Source: Oleispira sp.
Lineage (GTDB): Bacteria > Pseudomonadota > Gammaproteobacteria > Pseudomonadales > Oceanobacteraceae
Direction: 5' to 3'
DNA: 35,929 nucleotides
Assembly: GCA_002708475.1 (NCBI GenBank)
Contig: PAOL01000041.1
Coordinates: 1-35,929, forward strand
Shown: positions 8,687 through 18,306 of the stretch, piece after piece
Layout: each line of letters opens with the position of its first letter
How positions within the stretch are numbered: position 1 is the first letter of the stretch
Notes under the pieces: generated by a model
Seen by the model: the letters and a program-made list of their open reading frames with translations, nothing else
What the model was told of the DNA's origin: nothing
Database searches by the model: none
Program-made: the position numbers and the translations under genes

Positions 8687-10174
8687 ATGCCTCGTTACCT
8701 TTTGGCTATTGATCAAGGTACCACTAGTAGTCGTGCGATTATTTTTGACCTTGATGGTCATATTATTGCTAGTAGTCAGCAAGAGTTCGCTCAGGTTTTT
8801 CCTGAAGATGGCTGGGTGGAGCATGATCCAGAAAATATTTGGAAAACGACTGAAGAAACCTGCCGTGATGTCATTAAAAAAGCGTTTTTGAAAGCCAGTG
8901 ATATTGTATCGATTGGTATTACCAATCAGCGCGAAACCACCGTTGTATGGGATAAAAATACCGGAGAGCCAATTTATAATGCAATTGTTTGGCAGGATCG
9001 ACGGACAGCCGAACGATGCCAGCACCTTAGACAGCAGGATGGTTTAGTTGAAAAACTCACGAGTAAAACAGGATTATTGTTAGACCCTTATTTTTCGGCC
9101 AGTAAAATTGAATGGATACTTGATAACGTACATGGTGCTCGAGATCGCGCAGAATCAGGTGAATTATTATTTGGCACCATTGATACTTTTTTATTATGGC
9201 GCTTAACTGGTGGGACTCAGCATGCGACGGATGCAACAAATGCTTCGCGGACACTCTTATTTAATATACATACAAATGAGTGGGATCGGGAGCTCTTAGA
9301 CTTATTCAATGTACCGGAAAGTATGCTACCTGAAGTTCGAGATTGTGCGGCCAATTATGGACATACACACACAGATCTTTTTGGCGGTGAAATAGCCATT
9401 GGTGGTATTGCGGGCGACCAGCAAGCAGCGTTAATTGGTCAGGCGTGTTTTACCCCTGGCATGGCGAAAAGTACGTACGGTACTGGCTGCTTCATGATAA
9501 TGAATACGGGTGACAACGCACTAAAGTCTCAAAATCGTCTACTGACGACTATTGGTTACCGTATTAATGGTAAAACCAGTTATGCCTTAGAAGGCAGTAT
9601 CTTTATGGCGGGTGCCACTATTCAGTGGATTCGTGATGGCTTGCAATTAATATCTAATGCCAAAGAAACGCAATTATTAGCTGAAGAAACTGGCGCTGAT
9701 AATTCGGTTTATATGGTTCCTGCATTTACCGGACTTGGGGCACCTTACTGGGACCCTGAAGCACGAGGTGCTATTTTCGGCTTATCTAGAGACACGGGCA
9801 TTAAAGAAATCGTGACTGCAGGTTTGCAATCGGTTTGTTATCAAACTCGAGATTTATTACAGGCAATGTCTCAAGATGGGGCTTGTCCTGCAAGTATACG
9901 AGTTGATGGTGGAATGGTTGTAAATGATTGGTTAATGCAATTTTTAGCCGATACTTTAGGAGTTACTATTGAGCGCCCGCAAGTAACGGAAACTACAGCA
10001 TTGGGCGTTGCCTATTTGGCAGGTTTGCAAGCCGGTGTCTTTGAAAATCTGGAGCAGGTCGCTAATTTATGGCATAACGAAGCTAAGTTTGTGCCCCAAA
10101 TGAGCGAGTGTGATCGTGAACGCTTGTATGCTGGCTGGCTAGAAGCTGTGGGGAAAGTCTTAGATAATAAATAA
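8687..10174 (+). CDS. glpK: Glycerol kinase
   Basis: [52 protein letters not shown]. Confidence 0.97.
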   Translation: MPRYLLAIDQGTTSSRAIIFDLDGHIIASSQQEFAQVFPEDGWVEHDPENIWKTTEETCRDVIKKAFLKASDIVSIGITNQRETTVVWDKNTGEPIYNAIVWQDRRTAERCQHLRQQDGLVEKLTSKTGLLLDPYFSASKIEWILDNVHGARDRAESGELLFGTIDTFLLWRLTGGTQHATDATNASRTLLFNIHTNEWDRELLDLFNVPESMLPEVRDCAANYGHTHTDLFGGEIAIGGIAGDQQAALIGQACFTPGMAKSTYGTGCFMIMNTGDNALKSQNRLLTTIGYRINGKTSYALEGSIFMAGATIQWIRDGLQLISNAKETQLLAEETGADNSVYMVPAFTGLGAPYWDPEARGAIFGLSRDTGIKEIVTAGLQSVCYQTRDLLQAMSQDGACPASIRVDGGMVVNDWLMQFLADTLGVTIERPQVTETTALGVAYLAGLQAGVFENLEQVANLWHNEAKFVPQMSECDRERLYAGWLEAVGKVLDNK

Positions 10175-10301
10175 TTATTCTACTGTATTATGAGGTGAGC
10201 TGATTTTCCCTCGGAAAGATCGCGCCATGTTAGTTTAGTAAATAACGTAATATGACATGGCGGCTGTTGTGAATACCCTTATAATCACGCACTCATCTTT
10301 T

Positions 10302-10334
10302 TTATTATAATGATTATCGTAATCATTATAATAA
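10302..10334. promoter_or_regulatory. 33-bp perfect palindrome (15-bp arms, 3-nt spacer) with Fur-box-like sequence upstream of the GGDEF gene
   Basis: ttattataatgatta tcg taatcattataataa; 10306-10324 matches GATAATGATAATCATTATC at 15/19. Confidence 0.75.
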
Positions 10335-10358
10335 CCATTACGCGGTATGAAATAAGTT

Positions 10359-11450
10359 ATGAAAACATCATTGGATGTTCAAGGGGATGCTCTGCGTAGA
10401 ACGTTGCTTGCTAGCTGCGGTGTATTTTTATATTCAGTATTAATTATTATCTGCTATAGCTTTGGCTATATTGTTATTGATAAAGAGCAGTTAGTGATTT
10501 TAATGACCACGTTTTGGTTGGGTCATATCGCAGCCGTTGTGTTTGTTTATTTACGCTATAGAAAAAGCAAGTTAGCACCCAGTATGACCTTGCCTCATAT
10601 GGCGTGGGCGATCTTGTATATTAGTATTATCATGTATCATACCGTTGAAATACGACCTGCCTTAATGATGAGCTATCTAACAATTTTACCTTTTGGTGCC
10701 TTCCGCTTTAAATTGCGTGGATTTTTTGGCATTACCTTATTCACGCTGTCTTGCTATGCGGTTGCTTTATTTTTATTACAGCAACATCGCCCAGGGCACT
10801 GGATTCCCGAAGTGGAAGCGATTATTGGCGTATCGTTTTTATTAGGTATGCTTGGTTATAGCGTTATTGGGCATGAGTTTAGCCTTATGCGAGATCGCTT
10901 TTATAACACCAAAAAACAATTAGACAATGCTTTGGCAAAAATTGATGAGCTGGCTATTACAGACGAATTAACGGGACTCTATAGTCGACGTCACTTGTTA
11001 AAAGTATTAGAGCAGCAAAGAGCGGTCTGTCATCGAGAGGATACATCCTTTGTCCTTGCATCTATCGATTTGGATGATTTCAAACTGATTGTTGAACAGT
11101 ATGGTTATGACGTAGGTGATGAAATATTGTGTCAATTTTCAGAGCTTCTAAAAGATTCAATCCGAGAAGTCGACGCTGTCGCTCGTTATGGAAATGAAGA
11201 ATTTGTTTTACTATTAAATAGTGTTGGTATTGAGACCGCTTTGATAGTGGTTGAGCGCATTCGTCAAACAGTTGAAGTGTATCTATTCTCTAAACTTGAT
11301 TTGAATGTAACAATTTCGGTCGGTATTACTCAGTACCATGCTCCTGAGAGCGTTGCAGATACACTGGCTCGAACAGCAGAATTATTAAGTGATGCTAAGC
11401 GAGAAGGGTGTAACAGGGTTGTTCAAGGAGAGGCTAAGGTAGCAGCATAA
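10359..11450 (+). CDS. Membrane GGDEF-domain protein; active-site motif is GNEEF, I-site RxxD (REVD) retained
   Basis: N-terminal hydrophobic helices; DELTGLYSRRHLL; REVDAVARYGNEEF; VTISVGIT. Confidence 0.92.
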   Translation: MKTSLDVQGDALRRTLLASCGVFLYSVLIIICYSFGYIVIDKEQLVILMTTFWLGHIAAVVFVYLRYRKSKLAPSMTLPHMAWAILYISIIMYHTVEIRPALMMSYLTILPFGAFRFKLRGFFGITLFTLSCYAVALFLLQQHRPGHWIPEVEAIIGVSFLLGMLGYSVIGHEFSLMRDRFYNTKKQLDNALAKIDELAITDELTGLYSRRHLLKVLEQQRAVCHREDTSFVLASIDLDDFKLIVEQYGYDVGDEILCQFSELLKDSIREVDAVARYGNEEFVLLLNSVGIETALIVVERIRQTVEVYLFSKLDLNVTISVGITQYHAPESVADTLARTAELLSDAKREGCNRVVQGEAKVAA

Positions 11451-11465
11451 AATCCAATATGAAAT

Positions 11466-11491
11466 GTAAGCCGGCCGAAAGGCCGACTTAC
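11466..11491. terminator. GC-rich hairpin with GAAA loop between the convergent GGDEF gene and argF
   Basis: gtaagccggcc gaaa ggccgacttac (one mismatch); no clear U-tract. Confidence 0.55.
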
Positions 11492-11504
11492 AGATTGAAG
11501 ACTT

Positions 11505-12413
11505 TTAGTCTTCTTGGCACATTAAAAACTCAAGCAGTGCTTTCTGAGCGTGCAAGCGATTCTCAGCTTCATCCCAAACGACAGAATCCAAATCATCCAT
11601 CACTTCAGCGCTAACTTCTTCACCGCGGTGAGCAGGAAGGCAGTGCATGAATAAGGCATCTGGATTTGCAATGTCCATCAGTTCTTTAGTTACCTGATAA
11701 TCTTTGAACTTTACTTCACGCTCTTTCTGTTCTTCTTCTTGACCCATAGAGGCCCAAACGTCAGTAACGATTAGGTCAGAATTAATAACGGCTTCTTTCG
11801 GGTCGCGAATAATTTGTACGCGATCAGCATTATCATCTACCAGCTGCTGGTGAGGGTCGAAACCTTCAGGGCAGGCAATGTTCAATTTGAAATCAAACTG
11901 GCGTGCAGCATTGATGTAAGAGTGGCACATGTTATTGCCATCCCCAACCCAAGTGACTGTTTTGCCTTTGATGCTTCCTCGGTGTTCCACATAAGTTTGC
12001 ATGTCGGCTAATAACTGACATGGGTGGAAGTCATCGGTTAAAGCATTGATCACAGGTACTTTAGAATACGCCGCAAACTTCTGAACCGTTTCATGATCAA
12101 AGGTACGAATCATGATTGCATCAACCATACGAGACATAACGCGTGCGCTATCTTCAATAGGTTCGCCACGACCTAATTGAGTATCGCGTGATGATAAGAA
12201 AATTGCGCTGCCACCAAATTGTGTCATACCTGCTTCAAAAGAGATGCGGGTACGAGTGGAAGATTTTTCAAAAATCATTCCGAGTACTTGGTTTTTTAAT
12301 GGTTCGTAAATATCACCTGCATGCTGCATCTTTTTTAATTCGATGGCGCGGTTGATAACCCAATCAAGCTCTGCAGGTTCTAAATCTAATAATGTTAAAA
12401 AGTGTCTAGCCAT
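11505..12413 (-). CDS. argF: Ornithine carbamoyltransferase
   Basis: [46 protein letters not shown]. Confidence 0.97.
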   Translation of the reverse strand: MARHFLTLLDLEPAELDWVINRAIELKKMQHAGDIYEPLKNQVLGMIFEKSSTRTRISFEAGMTQFGGSAIFLSSRDTQLGRGEPIEDSARVMSRMVDAIMIRTFDHETVQKFAAYSKVPVINALTDDFHPCQLLADMQTYVEHRGSIKGKTVTWVGDGNNMCHSYINAARQFDFKLNIACPEGFDPHQQLVDDNADRVQIIRDPKEAVINSDLIVTDVWASMGQEEEQKEREVKFKDYQVTKELMDIANPDALFMHCLPAHRGEEVSAEVMDDLDSVVWDEAENRLHAQKALLEFLMCQED

Positions 12414-12425
12414 GATGGCAGTTCC

Positions 12426-13592
12426 TTACTTTAAATTTTCTACCAGTTGGCAAACTAGGTTTACCACCTGATCAGCGTCTTGCTGATTAATGTTCAGTGG
12501 CGGCAATAAACGAATTACATTGCCGGAAGTAACGTTAATCAACAAACCGATGTCTAACGCTTCTTTAATTAATTGTGGGCAGTCTTGATTGATCACGATG
12601 CCAATCATTAAACCGGTACCACGTAATTCAGTCGCTAATCCTTTTTCGATTAAGCGAGTCGTGAAAGCACTACGCATTTGTTCGCTACGAGTTTTCACGT
12701 TGTCTTCGATATTTTCTTTTTCAATCGAATCGATTACTGCAATGGCCGCGGCGCAGGCTAATGGATTACCACCATAAGTTGAGCCGTGATTACCAGGCTG
12801 CAAAACGTTGGCTGCTTTGCCTTTGGCAATACAAGCACCAATTGGAACGCCATTACCTAAGCCTTTGGCTGTGGTTAATACGTCTGGGGTAATGCTATGT
12901 TGCTGGAAGTTAAAGTAAGTACCTGTACGGCCATTACCTGTTTGTACTTCGTCTAGCATCATTAATAAATCGTTATCATCACATAGGTTACGTAAACCTT
13001 GGATGTAATCGCTGCTTGCAGTGGCTAAGCCGCCTTCACCCTGAATCGGCTCAAGCATGATGGCAACAACATTAGGATTTGCTGCAACGATTGCTTCTGC
13101 ACTAGCAAGGTCTTGATAAGGCACGCGAATAAAACCGGATACCAAAGGTGCAAAACCAACGTGCGCAGCAGGATTTCCTGTGGCGGTTAGAGTTGCCATG
13201 GTACGGCCGTGAAATGCCTTGGTCATAACAATGATTTGAGGCTCAGTAATGCCTTGGTCAAAACCGTATTTGCGTGCAATTTTAATCGCCGCTTCGTTGG
13301 CTTCGGCGCCAGAGTTCGAAAAGAACACGTTGTCCATACCAGAAATGCGCGTTAAGCGTTCAGCCAGCTCTTGTTGTCGGCCAATGCCGTACAGGTTTGA
13401 GGTGTGTACAAGGTTGTCCGCTTGCTCGCGGATAGCTTGAGACACGGCTGGGTGTGCATGGCCTAGGCCACACACAGCGATACCGCTTAATGCATCCAGG
13501 TATTTTTTGCCGTCGGTATCAAAGACCCAAGAGCCTTCACCTTTGACAAAAGTAACTGGAAGCCGACCATATGTATTCATGATTGGCTGCAT
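12426..13592 (-). CDS. argD: Acetylornithine aminotransferase; start set at ATG 13592 (SD CGGAG), not the TTG at 13673
   Basis: SGIAVCGLGHAHPAV; FFSNSGAEANEAAIKIAR; MLDEVQTGNGRTG; HGSTYGGNPLACAAA. Confidence 0.95.
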   Translation of the reverse strand: MQPIMNTYGRLPVTFVKGEGSWVFDTDGKKYLDALSGIAVCGLGHAHPAVSQAIREQADNLVHTSNLYGIGRQQELAERLTRISGMDNVFFSNSGAEANEAAIKIARKYGFDQGITEPQIIVMTKAFHGRTMATLTATGNPAAHVGFAPLVSGFIRVPYQDLASAEAIVAANPNVVAIMLEPIQGEGGLATASSDYIQGLRNLCDDNDLLMMLDEVQTGNGRTGTYFNFQQHSITPDVLTTAKGLGNGVPIGACIAKGKAANVLQPGNHGSTYGGNPLACAAAIAVIDSIEKENIEDNVKTRSEQMRSAFTTRLIEKGLATELRGTGLMIGIVINQDCPQLIKEALDIGLLINVTSGNVIRLLPPLNINQQDADQVVNLVCQLVENLK

Positions 13593-13642
13593 GGTATTAC
13601 TCCGAATTCTTTCAATTAATATTTCATTGACTGCAAAAACGC

Positions 13643-13665
13643 AAAAAGGCGACATGGGTCGCCTT
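13643..13665 (-). terminator. Intrinsic terminator-like hairpin in the argD leader (candidate attenuator)
   Basis: On minus: AAGGCGAC CCAT GTCGCCTT TTT; 8-bp perfect stem, about 50 nt before the argD ATG. Confidence 0.75.
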
Positions 13666-13818
13666 AAAATCAAGGGCGAATCATACGAAAGTATGTGGCT
13701 CCTGTAAATACATCCACACTATATAGAGGCAATAGGCGCTAATAGAGCGACTAAAACTGTTGTTAATTTTGTTATAGTGGCGTTTTTAGAATATTTAAAG
13801 CGCAAAAAGGCACACATA

Positions 13819-16800
13819 ATGGCAGCTTGGCAGTTTTGGATGGATCGTGGGGGTACTTTTACCGATATCGTGGCGAAGAAGCCTGATGGTAGTTTGGTGA
13901 CTCATAAATTGTTGTCTGAAAACCCTGCTCATTATAAAGATGCGGCGATTCATGGCATTCGGGAATTGTTGGAAATCGATGCCGATCAGCCTTTACCGGT
14001 AGAATTAATTAATGAAGTTAAAATGGGTACTACGGTTGCGACCAATGCGTTATTAGAACGTAAAGGTGAGCCAACACTTCTCGTAACTAGTCATGGTTTA
14101 GGTGATATTTTAAAAATTGGTTATCAAACCCGACCTGATATTTTTGCGTTAGATATTCGATTGCCCGAACAGTTATATGTTGGGGTAGAGGAGGCGAGTG
14201 AGCGCTTATTGGCTGATGGGACTGTTGATTTGCCGTTCGATGAAGAAGGTTTGGCGGTTCGGTTAATCGAGTGGCGTAAGCAGGGTATTGAATCTATCGC
14301 GATTGCTTTTGCGCATGGTTATCGTTTTCCTGGGCACGAAAAAGCGGCGGGACGATTAGCTCTGGAATTGGGCTTTACGCAAGTGTCGTTAAGTCATGAA
14401 GTAAGTCCGTTAGTTAAATTGGTTCCTCGTGGTGATACCACCGTAGTGGATGCGTATTTATCTCCTATTTTAAGACGTTATGTTCAGCAGGTGGATAGCC
14501 AGCTTTCTGCTGTTGATTTTGTTGTTAATAAAGCGGCAGGAGAAAAATCTGAAGCGAAACATAAAAAGATTCCGCTGTATTTTATGCAATCCAACGGTGG
14601 TTTGGTCGACGCGCATAAATTTCGTGGCAAAGATGCCATTTTGTCCGGTCCAGCGGGCGGGGTTGTGGGGATGGTCGAAACGGCTAGTGATGACGGGTTT
14701 GATCGTATCATCGGTTTTGATATGGGAGGGACGTCGACAGATGTTGCGCACTACAATGCCGATCAATTTTCCAACCAGCATTCCAGTTCTGACAATACAG
14801 AGAACCCTATTAGAGAATACGAGCGTGAATTTGAAACCCAGGTAGCGGGTGTTCGTTTGCGGGCACCTATGATGAATATTCATACCGTTGCGGCGGGTGG
14901 AGGTTCGATCGTTAAGTTCTCTGATGGACGCTTTCAGGTCGGCCCTGAGAGTGCGGGGGCATTTCCTGGTCCTGCGTGTTATCGCAATGGGGGTCCATTA
15001 ACCATTACTGACTGCAATGTATTGTTGGGTAAGGTGAAAGCAGAATACTTCCCTGAGTGTTTTGGCCCAAAGCGTGACCAAGGCTTAGATTTTGAGGGTG
15101 TTAAAAAACAGTTTGATGAATTAGCTATAAGTATTAATCAAGAAACAGGTTTGCATTACGACGCAGAACAAATTGCACAAGGTTTCTTAACCATAGCGAT
15201 TGAAAATATGGCTAATGCGGTGAAGAAAATTTCTTTACAGCGTGGTTATGATGTTAGCAACTATATACTTAATGCCTTCGGTGGAGCGGGTGCTCAGCAC
15301 GCATGTTTAGTTGCTGAAGCGCTAGGGATGAGCCAGGTGTATCTGCACCCGTTTGCAGGGGTTTTATCGGCTTATGGTATTGGGCTAGCAAACGAGCGCT
15401 GGTTGGGGGAAGAGTCGTTACAGGTAACCTATGAGGGAGAGAGTAATACTTGCTCGGTATTTGATGTTATCGAATTGCACCAAATGCGTTTACAAGAGCA
15501 GGCTAATGGGGCCATCTCAAGAACCCGCTTATCTTCACAGAGTGAATTGTCTGCATCTCAAAAAGTACAAGATTTTTGGCGTATTCATGTGAAGTACAAA
15601 GGCACTGATACGCCGTTATTATTATCGCTGCCGAATAATTTAGACATGGTATCGGTCGCTAAAGAATTTCATCAATTACATCAACAAACATTTGGTTTTT
15701 CTGACTCGACGCGAGCTTTAATTTTTGAAGCTTTGCAGTTAGAAAGAGTCGTAGGTGCTTCTAATGTTGAGCGTGCTGGTGTTGATAACGCTAGCGCTAA
15801 TCAATCACTTGTTCCGATTGCACAGAGCAGTATGACGTGCCAGATCAATGGTGACGTTAAGCTATTTACTGTGCCTGTTTATCGTCGTGAAGCGTTACCT
15901 AAAAATACCGACATTCTAGGCCCAGCATTAATCGCAGAAAATAATTCAACGATTGTTATTGAGCCAAACTGGGTGGGTAACGTTATTGAAAGTGGTGCCT
16001 TGATCTTAACCCATAATAGTATTGAGCAAGGCTGTGATGAAAACGATGACGCTATTACTATTAAGAGTACGCTGAGTCAGTCATCCCCTGATGCGATTCA
16101 ATTAGAAGTTTTTAATAACTTATTCATGTTTGTTGCAGAACAAATGGGCTTTGTTTTAGAGAAAACCGCGGCCAGTGTAAATATTAAAGAGCGTTTGGAT
16201 TTCTCGTGCGCCTTATTTGATCAGTATGGTGAGCTGGTGGCCAATGCGCCGCATATTCCTGTTCACTTAGGCTCAATGAGTGAAAGCATTAAGGTTGTGA
16301 TTAATAACAATCCAAATATGAAAGCGGGCGATGCCTTTGTGTTAAATACGCCGTATAACGGCGGTACGCACTTACCGGATATTACGATTGTTAAACCTGT
16401 CTTTATCGATAAAAAAGATGCAAATACAGATGCGGACTTCTATGTTGCGGCTCGCGGTCATCATGCCGATGTGGGTGGTATTACTCCAGGTTCGATGCCA
16501 GCTCGCAGTCAGCATATTAATGAAGAAGGCATATTACTAGATAATTTATGCTTGGTTAAAGAAGGTGAATTTCAAACAGATATGATTAAGGCTGCCTTGT
16601 CTAATCATGAATTTCCCGCGCGTAATATCGAACAAAATATTGCCGATTTAAAAGCTCAGCTCGCCGCTTGTGAAAAAGGCGCGCAAGAATTGAATCGTTT
16701 GAGTAAACAATACGGTTTAGAAACCTTACATAGTTACATGGGGCACGTTCAAGATAATGCAGAACTCACGTTAAAAGCGTGTTTGAAAGAATTGGACTCA

Positions 16801-17700
16801 GGCTCTTTTGAATATCCAATGGATGATGGCAGCTTAATCAAAGTCGCTATTACTATTGATAAAAACAAAGGGCGGGCAAAGGTCGATTTTACCGGTACAT
16901 CAGATCAGCATTCGGGTAATTTTAATGCGCCGACTTCTGTTGCGAAAGCTGCCGTTTTATACGTGTTTCGTTGTCTGGTTAATAAAGCTATGCCATTGAA
17001 TGCAGGCTTCTTCCGATCATTGGATATACTTGTGCCTAAAGGTTCTATGTTGGCGCCCGAATACCCTGCTGCTGTCGTGTCGGGCAATGTCGAAACCGCT
17101 CAAACTATTGTGGATACTTTACTCGGTGCTCTCGGCATTATGGCGGCGAGCCAAGGGACTAATAATAACTTTACTTTCGGTGATGATGAGTTCCAATATT
17201 ATGAAACGCTTTGTGGTGGCGCTGGTGCAACGCAACATCATGTCGGTGCTTCTGGTGTACATACTCATATGACCAACTCACGTTTAACCGATGTTGAAAT
17301 TCTTGAACAAAGATTTCCTGTAATGTTAAAACATTTTGCAATTCGCCGTCATTCGGGTGGGGAAGGCAAGCATAGTGGTGGTGATGGCATTGAACGCCAT
17401 ATAGAGTTTTTGAAACCTATGTGTGCGACGATTATTTCGGGTCATCGTGAAGTGCCGACGTTTGGCATGAATGGAGGAGAGGCAGGAAAAGTTGGGATGA
17501 ATTACGTTCAACGTTTTACGCTAGATGACCATGGTAATCCTGTACCTAAGCTTGAATTCTTGAAAGGTTGCACCGATATAAAGATGAATAAGGGAGATGT
17601 GTTTTGCATTCATACTCCTGGCGGTGGCGGCTATGGCTGCAAGCCGCAAAAAATATGGGAACAGATAAAGATTAATAGCGGTTGTCATAACAGCTATTAA
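13819..17700 (+). CDS. Fused HyuA-HyuB 5-oxoprolinase-like (OPLAH-type) protein; start set at ATG 13819, track start 13777 is GTG
   Basis: FWMDRGGTFTDIVAKKPDG; LSGPAGGVVG; GFDMGGTSTDVAHY; HyuB half with HAFFAVRRHSGGEG-like VMLKHFAIRRHSGGEGKHSGGDG. Confidence 0.9.
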   Translation: MAAWQFWMDRGGTFTDIVAKKPDGSLVTHKLLSENPAHYKDAAIHGIRELLEIDADQPLPVELINEVKMGTTVATNALLERKGEPTLLVTSHGLGDILKIGYQTRPDIFALDIRLPEQLYVGVEEASERLLADGTVDLPFDEEGLAVRLIEWRKQGIESIAIAFAHGYRFPGHEKAAGRLALELGFTQVSLSHEVSPLVKLVPRGDTTVVDAYLSPILRRYVQQVDSQLSAVDFVVNKAAGEKSEAKHKKIPLYFMQSNGGLVDAHKFRGKDAILSGPAGGVVGMVETASDDGFDRIIGFDMGGTSTDVAHYNADQFSNQHSSSDNTENPIREYEREFETQVAGVRLRAPMMNIHTVAAGGGSIVKFSDGRFQVGPESAGAFPGPACYRNGGPLTITDCNVLLGKVKAEYFPECFGPKRDQGLDFEGVKKQFDELAISINQETGLHYDAEQIAQGFLTIAIENMANAVKKISLQRGYDVSNYILNAFGGAGAQHACLVAEALGMSQVYLHPFAGVLSAYGIGLANERWLGEESLQVTYEGESNTCSVFDVIELHQMRLQEQANGAISRTRLSSQSELSASQKVQDFWRIHVKYKGTDTPLLLSLPNNLDMVSVAKEFHQLHQQTFGFSDSTRALIFEALQLERVVGASNVERAGVDNASANQSLVPIAQSSMTCQINGDVKLFTVPVYRREALPKNTDILGPALIAENNSTIVIEPNWVGNVIESGALILTHNSIEQGCDENDDAITIKSTLSQSSPDAIQLEVFNNLFMFVAEQMGFVLEKTAASVNIKERLDFSCALFDQYGELVANAPHIPVHLGSMSESIKVVINNNPNMKAGDAFVLNTPYNGGTHLPDITIVKPVFIDKKDANTDADFYVAARGHHADVGGITPGSMPARSQHINEEGILLDNLCLVKEGEFQTDMIKAALSNHEFPARNIEQNIADLKAQLAACEKGAQELNRLSKQYGLETLHSYMGHVQDNAELTLKACLKELDSGSFEYPMDDGSLIKVAITIDKNKGRAKVDFTGTSDQHSGNFNAPTSVAKAAVLYVFRCLVNKAMPLNAGFFRSLDILVPKGSMLAPEYPAAVVSGNVETAQTIVDTLLGALGIMAASQGTNNNFTFGDDEFQYYETLCGGAGATQHHVGASGVHTHMTNSRLTDVEILEQRFPVMLKHFAIRRHSGGEGKHSGGDGIERHIEFLKPMCATIISGHREVPTFGMNGGEAGKVGMNYVQRFTLDDHGNPVPKLEFLKGCTDIKMNKGDVFCIHTPGGGGYGCKPQKIWEQIKINSGCHNSY

Positions 17701-17776
17701 CCTAGCAAAATAGTCGGAAATTCAGTAGAATCCGCAACAATTAAAACATTGATAGATAAGATATAGAGGCAGCGTT

Positions 17777-18097
17777 ATGGATATTATGGACTCAATCAAA
17801 GAGCAAATCGAAAGCAACGATATTTTGTTGTATATGAAAGGCTCTCCAAATGCCCCACAGTGTGGCTTCTCTGCACAAACGGTTCAGAGTGTTATGGAAT
17901 GCGGTCAGAAATTCGCTTACGTTGATATTTTGTCTAACCCAGATATTCGCGCCAACTTACCAAAATACGCTAACTGGCCAACTTTCCCACAGCTTTGGGT
18001 TAAAGGCGAACTAGTAGGCGGCTGTGACATCATTACCGAAATGCACCAGAAAGGTGAACTAAAGCCTTTATTGGATGAAGCTGCTCCTGTTGCATAG
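17777..18097 (+). CDS. grxD: Monothiol glutaredoxin, Grx4 family
   Basis: MKGSPNAPQCGFSAQTV; WPTFPQLWVKGELVGGCDI. Confidence 0.95.
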   Translation: MDIMDSIKEQIESNDILLYMKGSPNAPQCGFSAQTVQSVMECGQKFAYVDILSNPDIRANLPKYANWPTFPQLWVKGELVGGCDIITEMHQKGELKPLLDEAAPVA

Positions 18098-18140
18098 GTG
18101 TGATCACGATTCGTGTTAAGTAGTTAGTCAGAAAACACAG

Positions 18141-18177
18141 AAAGCCAGCTTAGATGCAAATCGAGGCTGGCTTTTTT
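18141..18177 (+). terminator. Intrinsic terminator after grxD
   Basis: AAAGCCAGC ... GCTGGCTTT TTT; 9-bp stem. Confidence 0.9.
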
Positions 18178-18246
18178 GTGCTTGTTAAATAAATATTCAA
18201 TGTACTGATTTGTAAATCTTAATGCAAATACGAATAAGCGTTGTTT

Positions 18247-18265
18247 AATATTGATTATCATTAAT
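18247..18265. promoter_or_regulatory. Fur-box-like site upstream of the TonB-dependent receptor
   Basis: aatattgattatcattaat matches the 19-bp Fur consensus at 14/19. Confidence 0.6.
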
Positions 18266-18306
18266 ATATAATATTGCTCAAATTATTTATACATGAGTTT
18301 TTGAGT

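Noticed and set aside
8666-9254. ORFs antisense or out of frame inside glpK (119, 60 and 65 aa)
   Set aside because: Inside the conserved glpK frame; no independent support.
10223-10262. Inverted repeat cgccatgt...acatggcg after glpK
   Set aside because: 8-bp arms with a 24-nt loop and no U-tract; could be chance, not called a terminator.
13593-13625. ArgR box upstream of argD (tgaaatattaattg)
   Set aside because: Only about 9/14 match to TGAATAATTATTCA; not enough to call.
13593-13673. 27-aa N-terminal extension of ArgD (TTG start at 13673)
   Set aside because: Runs through the terminator hairpin, no SD; ATG 13592 has SD CGGAG and matches typical ArgD N-termini.
14470-14883. 137-, 121- and 75-aa ORFs inside the 5-oxoprolinase gene
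   Set aside because: Overlap the conserved frame; no recognisable domain.
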